NCBI RefSeq assembly: GCF_019303495.1 | Contig: NZ_JAEVFI010000001.1 | Span: 186,001 to 250,000, forward strand | Origin: Streptomyces sp. JJ66 | GTDB lineage: Bacteria > Actinomycetota > Actinomycetes > Streptomycetales > Streptomycetaceae | Reading direction: 5' to 3' | Length of the DNA stretch: 64,000 bases | Shown here: piece by piece, positions 26,847-36,216 of the stretch | Layout of the letters: each line of letters starts with the position of its first letter | Numbering within the stretch: position 1 is the stretch's first letter | Translations under genes and position numbers: made by a program | Notes under the pieces: generated by a model | The model's database searches: none | Told to the model about the DNA's origin: nothing | What the model saw: only the letters and a program-made list of their open reading frames with translations

Positions 26847-27911
26847 TCAGCGCGCCGTCTGCTCGTGGACGTAGGCCACCAGGCGGGTGAGCGCGTCCGG
26901 GTCCGTGTCGGGCAGCACTCCGTGGCCCAGGTTGAAGACGTGGCCTTCCAGCCCGTGCGCGGCGTCCAGCACCTTGCGTGCCTCGGCCTCCACCGCGTCG
27001 CGCGGCGCGAACAGCACGGCCGGGTCCAGGTTGCCCTGGAGCGCCTTGCCGGGGCCGACGCGGCGCGCGGCCTCGTTCAGCGGCACCCGCCAGTCGGCGC
27101 CCACCACATCGGCGCCCGCCTCGCCCAGCAGCGGCAGCAGCTCACCCGTGCCGACGCCGAAGTGGATGCGTGGCACGCCGTAACCGGCGACGGCGTCGAA
27201 GACCTTGGCGGAGGCGGGCATCACCCGCGCCCGGTAGTCGTCCGGGGAGAGCGCGCCCACCCAGGAGTCGAAGAGCTGCACGGCGCTGGCCCCGGCCTCG
27301 ATCTGCACCTTCAGGAACGCGGAGGTGATGCCCGCGAGCCGGTCCAGCAGCTCGGCCCACAGCCCTGGCTCCCCGTACATGAGGGCCTTGGTGTGCTCGT
27401 GGTTGCGCGACGGGCCGCCCTCGACGAGATAGCTGGCCAGCGTGAACGGTGCTCCGGCGAACCCGATGAGCGGGGTGGCGCCCAGCTCGTCCGTCAGCAG
27501 GCCGACGGCCTCGGTGACGTAGCGGACGTCCTGTGGCGTCAGCTCCCGCAGCTGGTCCAGGTCGGCCCGGGTGCGGATGGGGCGCGCCACGACGGGACCG
27601 ACGCCCGGCTTGATGTCCACCTCGACGCCGACGGCCTTCAGCGGCACGACGATGTCACTGAAGAAGATCGCCGCGTCCACCTTGTGGCGGCGCACCGGCT
27701 GCAGCGTGATCTCGGCGACGAGGTCGGGACGCATGCAGGAGTCCAGCATGGCGATGCCCTCGCGCACCTTGCGGTACTCGGGCAGCGAACGACCGGCCTG
27801 GCGCATGAACCAGACCGGGGTGTGCGGCACCGGCTCGCGGCGGCAGGCGGCGAGGAACGCGGAGTCGTACGTCTTGCTGGGCGGGCCCTGCGGGCGGTCA
27901 ACGGCAGTCAC
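26847..27911 (-). CDS. hemE: Uroporphyrinogen decarboxylase
   Basis: 354 aa cytosolic enzyme converting uroporphyrinogen III to coproporphyrinogen [17 protein letters not shown] near residue 37 is the family signature, FFSDIVVPL and [29 protein letters not shown] follow, and [15 protein letters not shown] closes the barrel. GTG 27911 ([20 protein letters not shown]) fits the family length; the open frame continues about 295 codons upstream as non-coding shadow. First gene of the hemE-hemY-hemQ operon, divergent from the DUF3000 gene. Confidence 0.95.
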   Translation of the reverse strand: MTAVDRPQGPPSKTYDSAFLAACRREPVPHTPVWFMRQAGRSLPEYRKVREGIAMLDSCMRPDLVAEITLQPVRRHKVDAAIFFSDIVVPLKAVGVEVDIKPGVGPVVARPIRTRADLDQLRELTPQDVRYVTEAVGLLTDELGATPLIGFAGAPFTLASYLVEGGPSRNHEHTKALMYGEPGLWAELLDRLAGITSAFLKVQIEAGASAVQLFDSWVGALSPDDYRARVMPASAKVFDAVAGYGVPRIHFGVGTGELLPLLGEAGADVVGADWRVPLNEAARRVGPGKALQGNLDPAVLFAPRDAVEAEARKVLDAAHGLEGHVFNLGHGVLPDTDPDALTRLVAYVHEQTAR

Positions 27912-28014
27912 ACCGGGAAGTCTCCCACGCACTGCCGACATGGCCGGACGTGGCCGTAACCCACCGGGTGTTCCTACCCGGCTCGGGGCCGCGCGGCGCC
28001 TAGTCTTCGGGACC

Positions 28015-28641
28015 ATGACAGCGGCGCGCGCACACCAGGCGGAGGACCCCGAGCCCGGCGAGACGGCACCGGTGGCGTTCCGCCAGGCCGTCGCGGCGCT
28101 GACGGGGGCCCGCACGCCGAGCGCCGTACACCTCGAACCGCTCCCGGCCCCACGGCGGCTCGCGCCGTACGCGCACGCGGTGGGCGCGTCCGTCACCGTG
28201 GACGACGAGGAGCTGGCCGATGGCCGGTTCGTCCTCCTCCACGACCCGCGCGGCCACGAGGCGTGGCACGGGACGTTCCGGGTGGTGACGCTGGCCCGTG
28301 CCGAACTGGAAGCCGAGATGGCGGCCGACCCGCTGCTGCCGGAGGTCACCTGGTCCTGGCTCACCGGCGCACTGGACGCCCGCGGCGTCCAGGTACGCCA
28401 GCCCGGCGGCACGGTGACGCGCGCGGCCTCCGCGTTCTTCGGCCAGCTCGGCGGCCGCCCAGCGGAGGCGGAGATCGAACTCCGCGCCTCCTGGACCCCG
28501 CTCGCCCCCCTCGGGTTCCCCGACGTCGCCGCACACTTCGCCGCCTGGTGCGACCTGCTCCGCCAGTGTGCCGGACTCCCCCCGGAACCCCCCGCCGAGG
28601 ACCCCCCAGGCATCGTCCCCCTCCCCCACCGCCGCCGCTGA
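28015..28641 (+). CDS. DUF3000-family protein
   Basis: 208 aa protein of the actinobacterial DUF3000 family, recognised by [21 protein letters not shown] and [17 protein letters not shown] and by its conserved place between hemE and whiI. No catalytic motif or membrane segment is seen. ATG 28015 begins right after the divergent hemE promoter region. Two hairpins follow. Function unknown. Confidence 0.85.
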   Translation: MTAARAHQAEDPEPGETAPVAFRQAVAALTGARTPSAVHLEPLPAPRRLAPYAHAVGASVTVDDEELADGRFVLLHDPRGHEAWHGTFRVVTLARAELEAEMAADPLLPEVTWSWLTGALDARGVQVRQPGGTVTRAASAFFGQLGGRPAEAEIELRASWTPLAPLGFPDVAAHFAAWCDLLRQCAGLPPEPPAEDPPGIVPLPHRRR

Positions 28642-28681
28642 GGCTCTCCGCCCGCGCAGCCCCAGGCCAAGAGCCCAGGGG

Positions 28682-28701
28682 CCGGGGGCGGCAGCCCCCG
28701 G
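28682..28701. terminator. Hairpin after the DUF3000 gene
   Basis: CCGGGGGC and GCCCCCGG form a perfect 8-bp stem with a GGCA loop, 41 bases after the DUF3000 stop; likely terminator. Confidence 0.6.
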
Positions 28702-28709
28702 AAACAAAC

Positions 28710-28737
28710 CCGTCGCGGTGGCGGGCCACCGCGACGG
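28710..28737. repeat. Perfect 13-bp inverted repeat
   Basis: 28710-28722 and 28725-28737 are exact reverse complements separated by two bases. With the hairpin just before it, this makes a tandem structure in the 296-nt gap between DUF3000 and whiI. Probably a second terminator, though a regulator-binding palindrome upstream of whiI is possible. Confidence 0.6.
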
Positions 28738-28937
28738 CGAGGGTCCGGCGGAATGGAGAGGACGCGGGCCACCACGTGGGAAGCCCCCACGGGAACCACG
28801 CACGGGTGTCCGAATTGGGAATTTTATGCTCACTCGTTCGTGATCTTCCCTAAAGCGGACCCCGCGCACTGCCGAATGACTTCGTGACCCTTCCCCAGGG
28901 AAACCCTCGCCGCCCACTCCACTCCCCAGGAGGCTCG

Positions 28938-29600
28938 GTGTCCGTTCTGCTCGATCACCCCACCAGCCTGGCCGCCTATCGTCCGAACAAGCCCACGGCC
29001 ATGGTGGTCGTGGCCGATCCCCGTGTCCGCTCCACCGTCACCCGGCACCTGTGGGCGCTGGGCGTGCGGGACGTCATCGAGGCGTCGTCCGTGGCCGAGG
29101 CCCGGCCCCGCGTGAACAGCCCGCGCGACATCTGCGTCGCCGAGGTCCACCTGCCCGACGGTTCCGGGCTGACGCTGCTGTCCGAGACCCGGGCCGCGGG
29201 CTGGCCGAACGGCCTGGCGCTGTCGGCGGCCGACGACATCGGTGCCGTGCGCAACGCGCTGGCCGGCGGCGTCAAGGGCTACGTCGTCACCGGGACGCGC
29301 AACAACCTCGCCATGACGGCGCGGCCCGGCGCCGCGGCGATCGGTGCGGCGGCCGCACGGCTGCACCGCCGTCCACCGGGTGCGCCCGGCCACCCCGGCG
29401 GGCAGCGCGAGCTGTCGGGCCGGGAGGTGGAGGTGCTGCGGCTGGTCGCGGAGGGTCAGTCGAACAAGGCGATCGGCGTCTCCATGGGCCTCTCGGCGCT
29501 CACCGTGAAGAGCCACCTGGCTCGCATCGCGCGCAAACTGGGCACGGGCGACCGGGCGGGCATGGTGGCCGTCGCCCTGCGCACGGGCATCATCCACTGA
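28938..29600 (+). CDS. whiI: Atypical orphan response regulator WhiI (sporulation)
   Basis: 220 aa, expected to be required for sporulation septation in aerial hyphae. The receiver is degenerate: the pocket holds only one Asp (ADP, Asp27) in place of the usual pair, the phospho-acceptor position is Glu69 (VAEVHLPDGSG), and the conserved Lys is replaced by Thr118 (GYVVTGT). The C-terminal LuxR-type helix-turn-helix (LSGREVEVLRLVAEGQSNKAIGVSMGLSALTVKSHL) is intact. GTG 28938 has a full AGGAGG four bases upstream. No kinase gene is adjacent. Assignment rests on sequence and on position between DUF3000 and rnd, as at the S. coelicolor whiI locus as I recall it. Confidence 0.9.
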   Translation: MSVLLDHPTSLAAYRPNKPTAMVVVADPRVRSTVTRHLWALGVRDVIEASSVAEARPRVNSPRDICVAEVHLPDGSGLTLLSETRAAGWPNGLALSAADDIGAVRNALAGGVKGYVVTGTRNNLAMTARPGAAAIGAAAARLHRRPPGAPGHPGGQRELSGREVEVLRLVAEGQSNKAIGVSMGLSALTVKSHLARIARKLGTGDRAGMVAVALRTGIIH

Positions 29601-29620
29601 ATCAGCACACCGAAAACACC

Positions 29621-29662
29621 CGTGGCACCCCCCGGCGTAACGTTCCGTCGGGGGGTGCCGCG
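29621..29662. terminator. Hairpin terminator after whiI
   Basis: A perfect 11-bp stem, GGCACCCCCCG (29624-29634) with CGGGGGGTGCC (29649-29659), extends to 14 bp with one G-T pair. Placed 20 bases after the whiI stop. Confidence 0.8.
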
Positions 29663-29710
29663 TGTTGGGTCACCGGAGCGGGTGTCAGAGCCCGCCTATA
29701 CCCTTGTCGG

Positions 29711-30982
29711 GTGACCGACGCTCAGGAGACCCCAGCAGACAGTGCAGCTCAGCCCCCCTCCGGCGCCCCGGCCCCCCTGCCGGTGCCCCTGCTGGAGCCG
29801 GGCGAGGGGATTCCTCCGGTCACCGCCGACGCCGACGGGCTCGCCGGGGTCATCTCCGCGTTCGCGGCGGGCAGCGGGCCGGTGGCGGTGGACGCGGAGC
29901 GGGCGTCGGGGTACCGCTACGGTCAGCGCGCCTACCTGGTGCAGCTGCGCCGCGCGGGCGCGGGCTCGGCGCTGGTGGATCCGATCGCCTGCCCGGACCT
30001 GTCGCCGCTGGCGCACGCACTGGGTGACGCCGAGTGGGTGCTGCACGCCGCCACCCAGGACCTGCCGTGCCTGCGGGAAATAGGCATGGCGCCGCCCACC
30101 CTGTTCGACACCGAGCTGGCCGGGCGGCTGGCGGGCTTCCCGCGGGTGGGGCTGGGGGCGATGGTGGAAAGCGTCCTCGGCTACACGCTGGAGAAGGGGC
30201 ACTCGGCGGTGGACTGGTCCTCCCGTCCGCTGCCCGAGGCGTGGCTGCGGTACGCCGCGCTCGACGTCGAACTGCTGGTGGAGCTGCGGGACGCGCTGGA
30301 GAAGGAGCTGGAGCGCCAGGGCAAGCTCGCGTGGGCGCGCGAGGAGTTCGCCGCCATCGCCGCCGCTCCCCCGCCCGCCCCGCGCAAGGATCCCTGGCGC
30401 CGCACGTCCGGCCTGCACAAGGTGCGGCGGCGCCGTCAGCTGGCCGTCGTGCGGGAGCTGTGGCAGGCGCGGGACAAGGTGGCGCGGAAGCGGGATGTTT
30501 CCCCGGGCAAGGTGCTGACGGACGCGGCGATCGTCGCGGCCGCGCTCGCGCTGCCGGAGTCGGTGGAGGAGCTGGCGAAGCTGCCGGGGTTCAGCACCCG
30601 GGCGGGGCGCCGGCAGGTGCAGCACTGGCAGGCGGCGGTGGACCGGGCGCGGGCGCTGCCGGAGTCGGCCCTGCCGCAGCAGGGTCAGGCGCCAAACGGG
30701 CCGCCCCCACCGCGCGCGTGGGCGGACAAGGACCCGGCCGCCGCGGCCCGGCTGGCGGCCGCGCGGGCCGCCGTCACCGCGCACGCGGAACGGCTGAACA
30801 TGCCGCAGGAGAACCTGCTCACGCCGGACACGGTGCGCCGGCTGTGCTGGGAGCCGCCAGCAGGCGCGGAGCCGGAGGCCGTCGCGGCGCTGCTGCGCGC
30901 CCACGGGGCCCGCGAGTGGCAGATCGAGCAGACGCTGCCGCTGCTGACGACGGCGCTGCGGGCGGCGCCCGCGCAGCCGTGA
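29711..30982 (+). CDS. rnd: Ribonuclease D / HRDC-domain 3'-5' exonuclease
   Basis: 423 aa. DEDD exonuclease motifs are visible: VAVDAERASG (Exo I, D-x-E), VLHAATQDLPCL (Exo II Asp) and WLRYAALDVELLVEL (Exo III, Y-x3-D). The HRDC-like helical region follows (LWQARDKVARKRDVSPGKVLTDAAI). GTG 29711 starts the protein after the whiI terminator. Likely processes structured RNAs. Synteny with fadAB downstream is the standard Streptomyces order. Confidence 0.9.
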   Translation: MTDAQETPADSAAQPPSGAPAPLPVPLLEPGEGIPPVTADADGLAGVISAFAAGSGPVAVDAERASGYRYGQRAYLVQLRRAGAGSALVDPIACPDLSPLAHALGDAEWVLHAATQDLPCLREIGMAPPTLFDTELAGRLAGFPRVGLGAMVESVLGYTLEKGHSAVDWSSRPLPEAWLRYAALDVELLVELRDALEKELERQGKLAWAREEFAAIAAAPPPAPRKDPWRRTSGLHKVRRRRQLAVVRELWQARDKVARKRDVSPGKVLTDAAIVAAALALPESVEELAKLPGFSTRAGRRQVQHWQAAVDRARALPESALPQQGQAPNGPPPPRAWADKDPAAAARLAAARAAVTAHAERLNMPQENLLTPDTVRRLCWEPPAGAEPEAVAALLRAHGAREWQIEQTLPLLTTALRAAPAQP

Positions 30983-31185
30983 CACGCCCGGCGTGTGACC
31001 GGAACCGCACCCGCGTGGGCGCGGCCGGGCCTTGCCACATGGTTACCGACAAGTAGCATGGTGGGCGGGAAGCCCGCACCGCGAACCCGTGCCGCGAGTC
31101 CGCGCGACGGCGGGGTTTCTCGGGTTTTTCAGGGTTTTCAGCATTTCTCCCGGACAACCGGCCGCACCCCAGGAGGAGAGCCAAC

Positions 31186-32406
31186 GTGCCTCGTACCGCT
31201 AGGGACGTCGTCTTCGTCGACGGCGTCCGCACCCCGTTCGGCAAGGCGGGGCCGAAGGGCATCTACCACGAGACCCGCGCGGACGACCTGGTCGTCAAGT
31301 GCATCCGTGAGCTGCTGCGCCGCAATCCGGACCTGCCGCCCGAGCGCATCGACGAGGTCGCCCTCGCCGCGACCACGCAGATCGGTGACCAGGGCCTGAC
31401 CCTGGGCCGCACGGCCGGGATTCTGGCCGGGCTGCCGCAGACGGTGCCCGGCTACTCCATCGACCGCATGTGTGCGGGCGCGATGACGGCCGTGACCAGC
31501 ACGGCTGGTTCCGTCGCCTTCGGCGCGTACGACGTCGTCGTCGCCGGTGGCGTCGAGCACATGGGCCGCCACCCCATGGGCGAGGGCGTGGACCCCAACC
31601 CCCGGTTCGTCTCCGAGAAGCTGGTCGACGAGTCCGCCATGTTCATGGGCATGACGGCCGAGAACCTGCACGACCGCTTCCCGCACCTGACCAAGGACCG
31701 CACCGACGCCTACGCCGTGGCCAGCCAGGAGAAGGCCGCCAAGGCGTACGCCAACGGGAAGATCCAGCCGGACCTGGTGCCCGTCTCCGTGCGCCGCACC
31801 AGCCCTGAGGGCGGCGAGACCGGCTGGGGCCTGGCCACGGCCGACGAGCCGATGCGCCCGGGCACCACGCTGGAGATGCTGGCCGGGCTGAAGACGCCGT
31901 TCCGCGCGCACGGCCGGGTCACGCCGGGCAACGCCGCGGGCCTCAACGACGGCGCCACCGCCTCGCTGATCGCCGCCGAGGACGTCGCCCGCGAACTGGG
32001 CCTGCCGGTGAAGATGCGCCTGGTGTCCTACGCGTTCGCCGGTGTGGAGCCGGAGGTCATGGGCATCGGCCCGGTGCCCTCGACGCAGAAGGCACTCGCC
32101 CAGGCGGGCCTGTCCATCGACGACATCGGCCTGTTCGAGATCAACGAGGCGTTCGCCGTCCAGGTCATCGCCTTCCTGGACCACTACGGCATCGCCGACG
32201 ACGACCCGCGCGTCAACCAGTACGGCGGTGCGATCGCCTACGGCCACCCGCTGGCCTCCTCCGGTGTCCGCCTGATGACACAGCTGGCGCGGCAGTTCGA
32301 GGAGCAGCCGCACGTGCGCTACGGCCTGACGACGATGTGCGTCGGCTTCGGCATGGGCGGCACCGTGATCTGGGAGAACCCGCACTTCGAAGGGGCAGGC
32401 AAGTGA
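31186..32406 (+). CDS. fadA: Acetyl-CoA acyltransferase (thiolase) of fatty acid beta-oxidation
   Basis: 406 aa thiolase that cleaves 3-ketoacyl-CoA. The nucleophile is Cys96 (DRMCAGAM), with His354 (YGHPLASSG) and Cys385 (TMCVGFGMG) completing the active site. GTG 31186 follows an AGGAGGAG ribosome-binding site. Its stop overlaps the GTG of the fadB-like gene by 4 nt, giving an equimolar trifunctional complex. The 203-nt upstream gap contains a T-rich stretch with three GGGTTT-type repeats at about 31110-31140. Confidence 0.95.
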   Translation: MPRTARDVVFVDGVRTPFGKAGPKGIYHETRADDLVVKCIRELLRRNPDLPPERIDEVALAATTQIGDQGLTLGRTAGILAGLPQTVPGYSIDRMCAGAMTAVTSTAGSVAFGAYDVVVAGGVEHMGRHPMGEGVDPNPRFVSEKLVDESAMFMGMTAENLHDRFPHLTKDRTDAYAVASQEKAAKAYANGKIQPDLVPVSVRRTSPEGGETGWGLATADEPMRPGTTLEMLAGLKTPFRAHGRVTPGNAAGLNDGATASLIAAEDVARELGLPVKMRLVSYAFAGVEPEVMGIGPVPSTQKALAQAGLSIDDIGLFEINEAFAVQVIAFLDHYGIADDDPRVNQYGGAIAYGHPLASSGVRLMTQLARQFEEQPHVRYGLTTMCVGFGMGGTVIWENPHFEGAGK

Positions 32407-34529
32407 CCGAGACGCAGGAGCTTTTGAAGGGCGCTGCCGAGCTGTTCCCCGACGAGGTGGTGACCCAGGCGCACGTACGGCACCTGGACCTGCCCGGCGG
32501 CGTGGGCCGGTTCGCCCTCATCACGCTGGACAACGGCTTCGACCACACCAAGCCGACCACCTTCGGCCCGCAGTCCCTGGCCAACCTCGACCGGGCGATC
32601 GACCAGGTGGCCACGGAGGCCGCGAACGGTGACATCGTCGGCGTCGGCCTGACCGGCAAGCCGTTCATCTTCGCCGTCGGCGCCGACCTCAAGGGCGTCG
32701 AGCTGCTCGGCCGCCACGAGGACGCGCTGGCCATCGGCAAGGGGGGCCACGAGGTCTTCAAGCGGCTCGCCGGGCTGGCCGTGCCGACCTTCGCCTACTA
32801 CAACGGCGCGGCGATGGGCGGCGGCGTCGAGGCGGGTCTGCACTGCACCTACCGCACCGTCTCGCAGGCGGTTCCGGCGTTCTCCCTGCCGGAGGTCTTC
32901 CTCGGCTTGGTGCCCGGCTGGGGCGGCTGCGTGCTGCTGCCGAACCTGATCGGACCCGAGCGCGCCGTCAAGGTGATCATCGAGAACTCGCTGAGCCAGA
33001 ACAAGCAGCTCAAGGGTGCTCAGGTGCACGAGCTGGGCATCGCGGACGCGATCTTCGAGGGCGCCGACTTCCTGGAGCAGTCGCTGCACTGGACGGCGGC
33101 GGTGCTGTCGGGCGAGCTGAGCGTGCAGCGGCCCGAGATCGACCGCGGCGAGGCGTGGGACCAGGCCGTGGCCCACGGGCGCGCGGTCGCTGACTCCAAG
33201 GTGCACGGCGCGGCTCCGGCCGCCTACCGGGCGCTGGACATCATCGCCGCCGCCAAGGACGGCGACCTCCAGGCCGGGTTCGACGCCGAGGACCAGGCCC
33301 TGGCCGACCTCATCATGGGCGGGGAACTGCGCAGCGGCATCTACGCCTTCAACCTGGTGCAAAAGCGCGCCAAGCGCCCGGCCGGTGCGCCGGACAAATC
33401 GCTGGCCCGCCCGGTGACCAAGGTCGGTGTCGTGGGCGCGGGCCTGATGGCCTCGCAGCTGGCGCTGCTGTTCGCCCGCCGCCTTCAGGTGCCGGTCGTG
33501 CTGACCGACATCGACCAGGAGCGCGTGGACAAGGGCGTCGGCTACGTCCACGAGGAGATCGACAAGCTGCTGCTCAAGGGCCGCGTCGGGCAGGACAAGG
33601 CCAACCGGCTCAAGGCACTGGTGACCGGCTCCCTGGACAAGGCGGCCGCCTTCGGTGACGCGGACTTCGTCATCGAGGCCGTCTTCGAGGAGATGGGCGT
33701 CAAGCAGAAGGTGTTCGCCGAGGTCGAGGCGGTGGTGCCACAGCACGCCATCCTGGCCACCAACACCTCCTCGCTGTCGGTGACGGAGATGGCCTCGCAG
33801 CTCAAGCACCCCGAGCGCGTGGTCGGTTTCCACTTCTTCAACCCGGTCGCCGTCCTGCCGCTGCTGGAGATCGTGCGGGCCGAGAAGACCGACGACGCCT
33901 CGCTGGCCACCGCGTTCGCCGTGGCCAAGAAGCTGAAGAAGACCGCGGTGCTGGTCAAGGACGCCCCGGCGTTCGTCGTCAACCGCATCCTGACCCGGTT
34001 CATGGGCTCGGTGCTGAGCTCGATCGACGAGGGCACGCCGGTGGAGGTCGCCGACCGGGCGCTGGCCCCGCTGGGTCTGCCGATGTCGCCGATCGTGCTG
34101 CTGGAGCTCGTCGGTCCGGCGGTCGCACACCACGTGGCGGGCACCCTGCACAGCGCGTTCCCCGACCGGTTCAGCGTCTCGGAGAACCTGGGCCGGGTCG
34201 TCGCGGCGGGCAAGCGCGGGCTGTACCAGCCGGGGACCACCGAGCTGGACCCGGAGGTCGCCGCCCTGTTCGAGACCGGGGATGCCGCCCTCACCGAGGA
34301 GCAGGTGCGCGACCGGGCACTGGAGGCCATCGCCGAGGAGATCGACCTCATGCTGCGCGAGGGCGTCGTCGCCGAGGCCCAGGACATCGACCTGTGCCTG
34401 ATCACCGGCGCGGGCTGGCCGTTCCACCTGGGCGGCATCACGCCGTACCTGGACCGGGCGGGCGTCAGCGATCGGGTGCGCGGCGCGGCGTTCCACGCCC
34501 CGGGCGTGGCCAGCGTGCCGCAGGTCTGA
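32403..34529 (+). CDS. fadB: 3-hydroxyacyl-CoA dehydrogenase / enoyl-CoA hydratase (fatty oxidation complex alpha subunit)
   Basis: 708 aa fusion. The N-terminal crotonase domain (about 1-290) has GKPFIFAVGADLKGVELL and YNGAAMGGGVEAGLHC oxyanion-hole regions. The NAD-binding 3HCDH domain starts at about residue 340 (VGVVGAGLMASQLALLFARR), with HFFNPVAVLPLLEIV and a C-terminal helical domain. Coupled to fadA by GTGA overlap. Followed 22 bases later by a strong hairpin terminator. Confidence 0.95.
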   Translation: MTETQELLKGAAELFPDEVVTQAHVRHLDLPGGVGRFALITLDNGFDHTKPTTFGPQSLANLDRAIDQVATEAANGDIVGVGLTGKPFIFAVGADLKGVELLGRHEDALAIGKGGHEVFKRLAGLAVPTFAYYNGAAMGGGVEAGLHCTYRTVSQAVPAFSLPEVFLGLVPGWGGCVLLPNLIGPERAVKVIIENSLSQNKQLKGAQVHELGIADAIFEGADFLEQSLHWTAAVLSGELSVQRPEIDRGEAWDQAVAHGRAVADSKVHGAAPAAYRALDIIAAAKDGDLQAGFDAEDQALADLIMGGELRSGIYAFNLVQKRAKRPAGAPDKSLARPVTKVGVVGAGLMASQLALLFARRLQVPVVLTDIDQERVDKGVGYVHEEIDKLLLKGRVGQDKANRLKALVTGSLDKAAAFGDADFVIEAVFEEMGVKQKVFAEVEAVVPQHAILATNTSSLSVTEMASQLKHPERVVGFHFFNPVAVLPLLEIVRAEKTDDASLATAFAVAKKLKKTAVLVKDAPAFVVNRILTRFMGSVLSSIDEGTPVEVADRALAPLGLPMSPIVLLELVGPAVAHHVAGTLHSAFPDRFSVSENLGRVVAAGKRGLYQPGTTELDPEVAALFETGDAALTEEQVRDRALEAIAEEIDLMLREGVVAEAQDIDLCLITGAGWPFHLGGITPYLDRAGVSDRVRGAAFHAPGVASVPQV

Positions 34530-34551
34530 CCCCGGCACCGACCGGCTCACC

Positions 34552-34594
34552 GGCGCCCCCGCCCGCGCGGACCACTCCGCGCGGGCGGGGCGCC
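34552..34594. terminator. Hairpin terminator after fadB
   Basis: 34552-34571 and 34576-34594 pair over 19 bp with a single bulged C and a CCAC loop. Ends the fadAB operon. Confidence 0.85.
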
Positions 34595-34597
34595 GTG

Positions 34598-34683
34598 CTG
34601 TCCGCCTCGTGTGCTGTCCGGGCGCGGACTGTCCGTGTGCGGGCTGTCCGTGCGGGGGCTGTCCTCCGTGTGGGGGCTGTCCG
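34598..34683 (+). repeat. Six degenerate 15-bp direct repeats carrying CTGTCCG
   Basis: CTGTCC(G) recurs at 34598, 34614, 34629, 34644, 34659 and 34677, spaced 16, 15, 15, 15 and 18 bases, with G/T-rich filler between copies. The array lies entirely between the fadB terminator and the galE start (34719), so it overlaps the place where a galE promoter should be. Confidence 0.8.
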
Positions 34684-34718
34684 CCGTCGGGCCAGGGCGG
34701 GCCGCATAGGATGGGCCG

Positions 34719-35714
34719 ATGACTTATCTCGTCACCGGAGGGGCCGGTTACATCGGCGCGCACGTCGCCCACGCGATGGTGCGGGCAGGGCAGCGCGTCG
34801 TCGTGCTGGACGATTTGTCCACGGGCCTGGAGCGGAGGGTTCCGCCGGGAGTGCCGATGGTGCCGGCGTCCGTGCTGGACCGCGCGGCGCTGGATGCGGT
34901 GATCGCCGACCACGGTGTGACCGGCATCGTGCACCTGGCAGCGAAGAAGCAGGTGGGCGAGTCCGTGGAGGTGCCGCTGCGCTACTACCACGAGAACGTG
35001 CACGGGCTGCGGGTGCTGCTGGAGGCGGCCGTCGCGGGCGGCGTGGGCGAGTTCGTCTTCTCCTCCTCGGCAGCCGTCTACGGCATGCCGGACGTGGAGA
35101 CGGTCACCGAGGACACCCCGTGCGTTCCCTTGAGCCCGTACGGGGAAACCAAGCTGGCCGGAGAGTGGCTGGTCCGCGCCACGGCGCGGGCGCACGGGCT
35201 GCGCACGGCCTGCCTGCGGTACTTCAACGTCGCGGGCGCGGCAGCCCCGGAGCTGGCCGACACCGGCGTGTTCAACCTGGTGCCGATGGCCTTCGAGCGG
35301 TTGACGGAGGGCGGCGCGCCCCGCGTCTTCGGCGCGGACTACCCCACGCCGGACGGCACATGCGTGCGCGACTACATCCACGTCACCGACCTGGCCGACG
35401 CGCACCTGGCCGCCGCCCGCGCGCTGTCCGCCGGACAAGTGAAGCCGGGCGGCGATCTGACGGTCAACATCGGCCGCGGCGAGGGTGTGTCGGTGCGCGA
35501 AATGCTGGACGTCATCGCGGAGGTGACCGGGCACGTGTTCACCCCCGAGGTGACGGCACGCCGCCCCGGCGACCCGGCCCGCGTCGTCGCCTCCGCCGAG
35601 CGGGCCGAACGGGAACTGGGCTGGACCGCGCGGCGCGGGGTGCGCGAGATGGTCACCTCCGCGTGGGAGGGCTGGCCGGGGCGCGAGGCAGCACCGGCCC
35701 CGGTGGCCAGGTGA
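34719..35714 (+). CDS. galE: UDP-glucose 4-epimerase
   Basis: 331 aa extended short-chain dehydrogenase/reductase. It has the NAD-binding GGAGYIG near residue 8 and the catalytic Tyr141-x3-Lys145 (PYGETK). RYFNVAGAA and PDGTCVRDYIHVTDLADAHL are the GalE-specific blocks. Interconverts UDP-glucose and UDP-galactose in the cytosol. ATG 34719. A 4-nt overlap couples it to the small gene downstream. Confidence 0.92.
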   Translation: MTYLVTGGAGYIGAHVAHAMVRAGQRVVVLDDLSTGLERRVPPGVPMVPASVLDRAALDAVIADHGVTGIVHLAAKKQVGESVEVPLRYYHENVHGLRVLLEAAVAGGVGEFVFSSSAAVYGMPDVETVTEDTPCVPLSPYGETKLAGEWLVRATARAHGLRTACLRYFNVAGAAAPELADTGVFNLVPMAFERLTEGGAPRVFGADYPTPDGTCVRDYIHVTDLADAHLAAARALSAGQVKPGGDLTVNIGRGEGVSVREMLDVIAEVTGHVFTPEVTARRPGDPARVVASAERAERELGWTARRGVREMVTSAWEGWPGREAAPAPVAR

Positions 35715-36109
35715 GCGCGCCCGCGCTGGTGGTGGTGGACGCGGCCAACGCCGTCGGCTCGGTCCCGGACGGCTGGTGGCGCGACCGCCACGGCGCGACG
35801 GAACGGCTGCGGGACCGCCTGGCCACCGCGCTCGCCTCCTCCGGCACGGTGGCCGGGGTCCGGGAACCACTGGAGCTGGTGCTCGTGGTCGAGGGCGCGG
35901 CCCGCCGGGTCGGTCCGGTGCCGGGGGTCCGGGTCGTGGCGGCGCCCGGCAGCGGTGACGACGCGATCGTCGGACTGGTCACGGCGGAGGGCACGGGGCG
36001 TCACTGCGTGGTGGTCACAGCCGACCGCGAGCTGCGCCGCCGCGTCAGCGAGGCGGGCGCGGAGGTCGTCGGCCCCAGCGCTCTGCCCGCCTCCCGCCCC
36101 TCCGCGTAA
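35711..36109 (+). CDS. PIN/NYN-like small protein (often annotated NTP pyrophosphohydrolase)
   Basis: 132 aa. It opens LVVVDAANAVGSVPDGWWRDR, where the early Asp and Asn fit the active-site start of PIN/NYN (YacP-like) nucleases, and ends VVVTADRELRRRVSEAGAEVVGPS, where TADRELRRR resembles the third acidic motif of PIN domains. No Nudix box is present, so the NTP pyrophosphohydrolase label used for some homologues is not supported. GTG 35711 overlaps the galE stop by 4 nt. Function uncertain; RNA or nucleotide cleavage is inferred from fold-level resemblance. Confidence 0.7.
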   Translation: MSAPALVVVDAANAVGSVPDGWWRDRHGATERLRDRLATALASSGTVAGVREPLELVLVVEGAARRVGPVPGVRVVAAPGSGDDAIVGLVTAEGTGRHCVVVTADRELRRRVSEAGAEVVGPSALPASRPSA

Positions 36110-36114
36110 CCGTG

Positions 36115-36174
36115 ACTCCGCCTCCGGGTCGCCCGCCCACCCGAGGGAGGCGATGTACGGGCCGGAGGCGGAGT
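36115..36174. terminator. Inverted repeat between convergent genes
   Basis: ACTCCGCCTCCGG (36115-36127) and CCGGAGGCGGAGT (36162-36174) are perfectly complementary over 13 bp with a 34-nt loop. Located between the PIN-like gene and dxs stops; likely bidirectional terminator. Confidence 0.6.
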
Positions 36175-36216
36175 GGAGTCCCGGCGGGAGCCGGGCGGCG
36201 TGCTCGCGGCGCTGGT

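Noticed and set aside
34598..34683. Direct repeats considered as a CRISPR array
   Set aside because: Unit is only 15 bp with a 7-base conserved core, no palindromic repeat and no spacers of normal length.
32319..35870. Very long minus-strand open frame (over 1180 codons) opposite fadB and galE
   Set aside because: It is the antisense shadow of high-GC coding sequence; the plus strand has clear thiolase-complex and epimerase domains.
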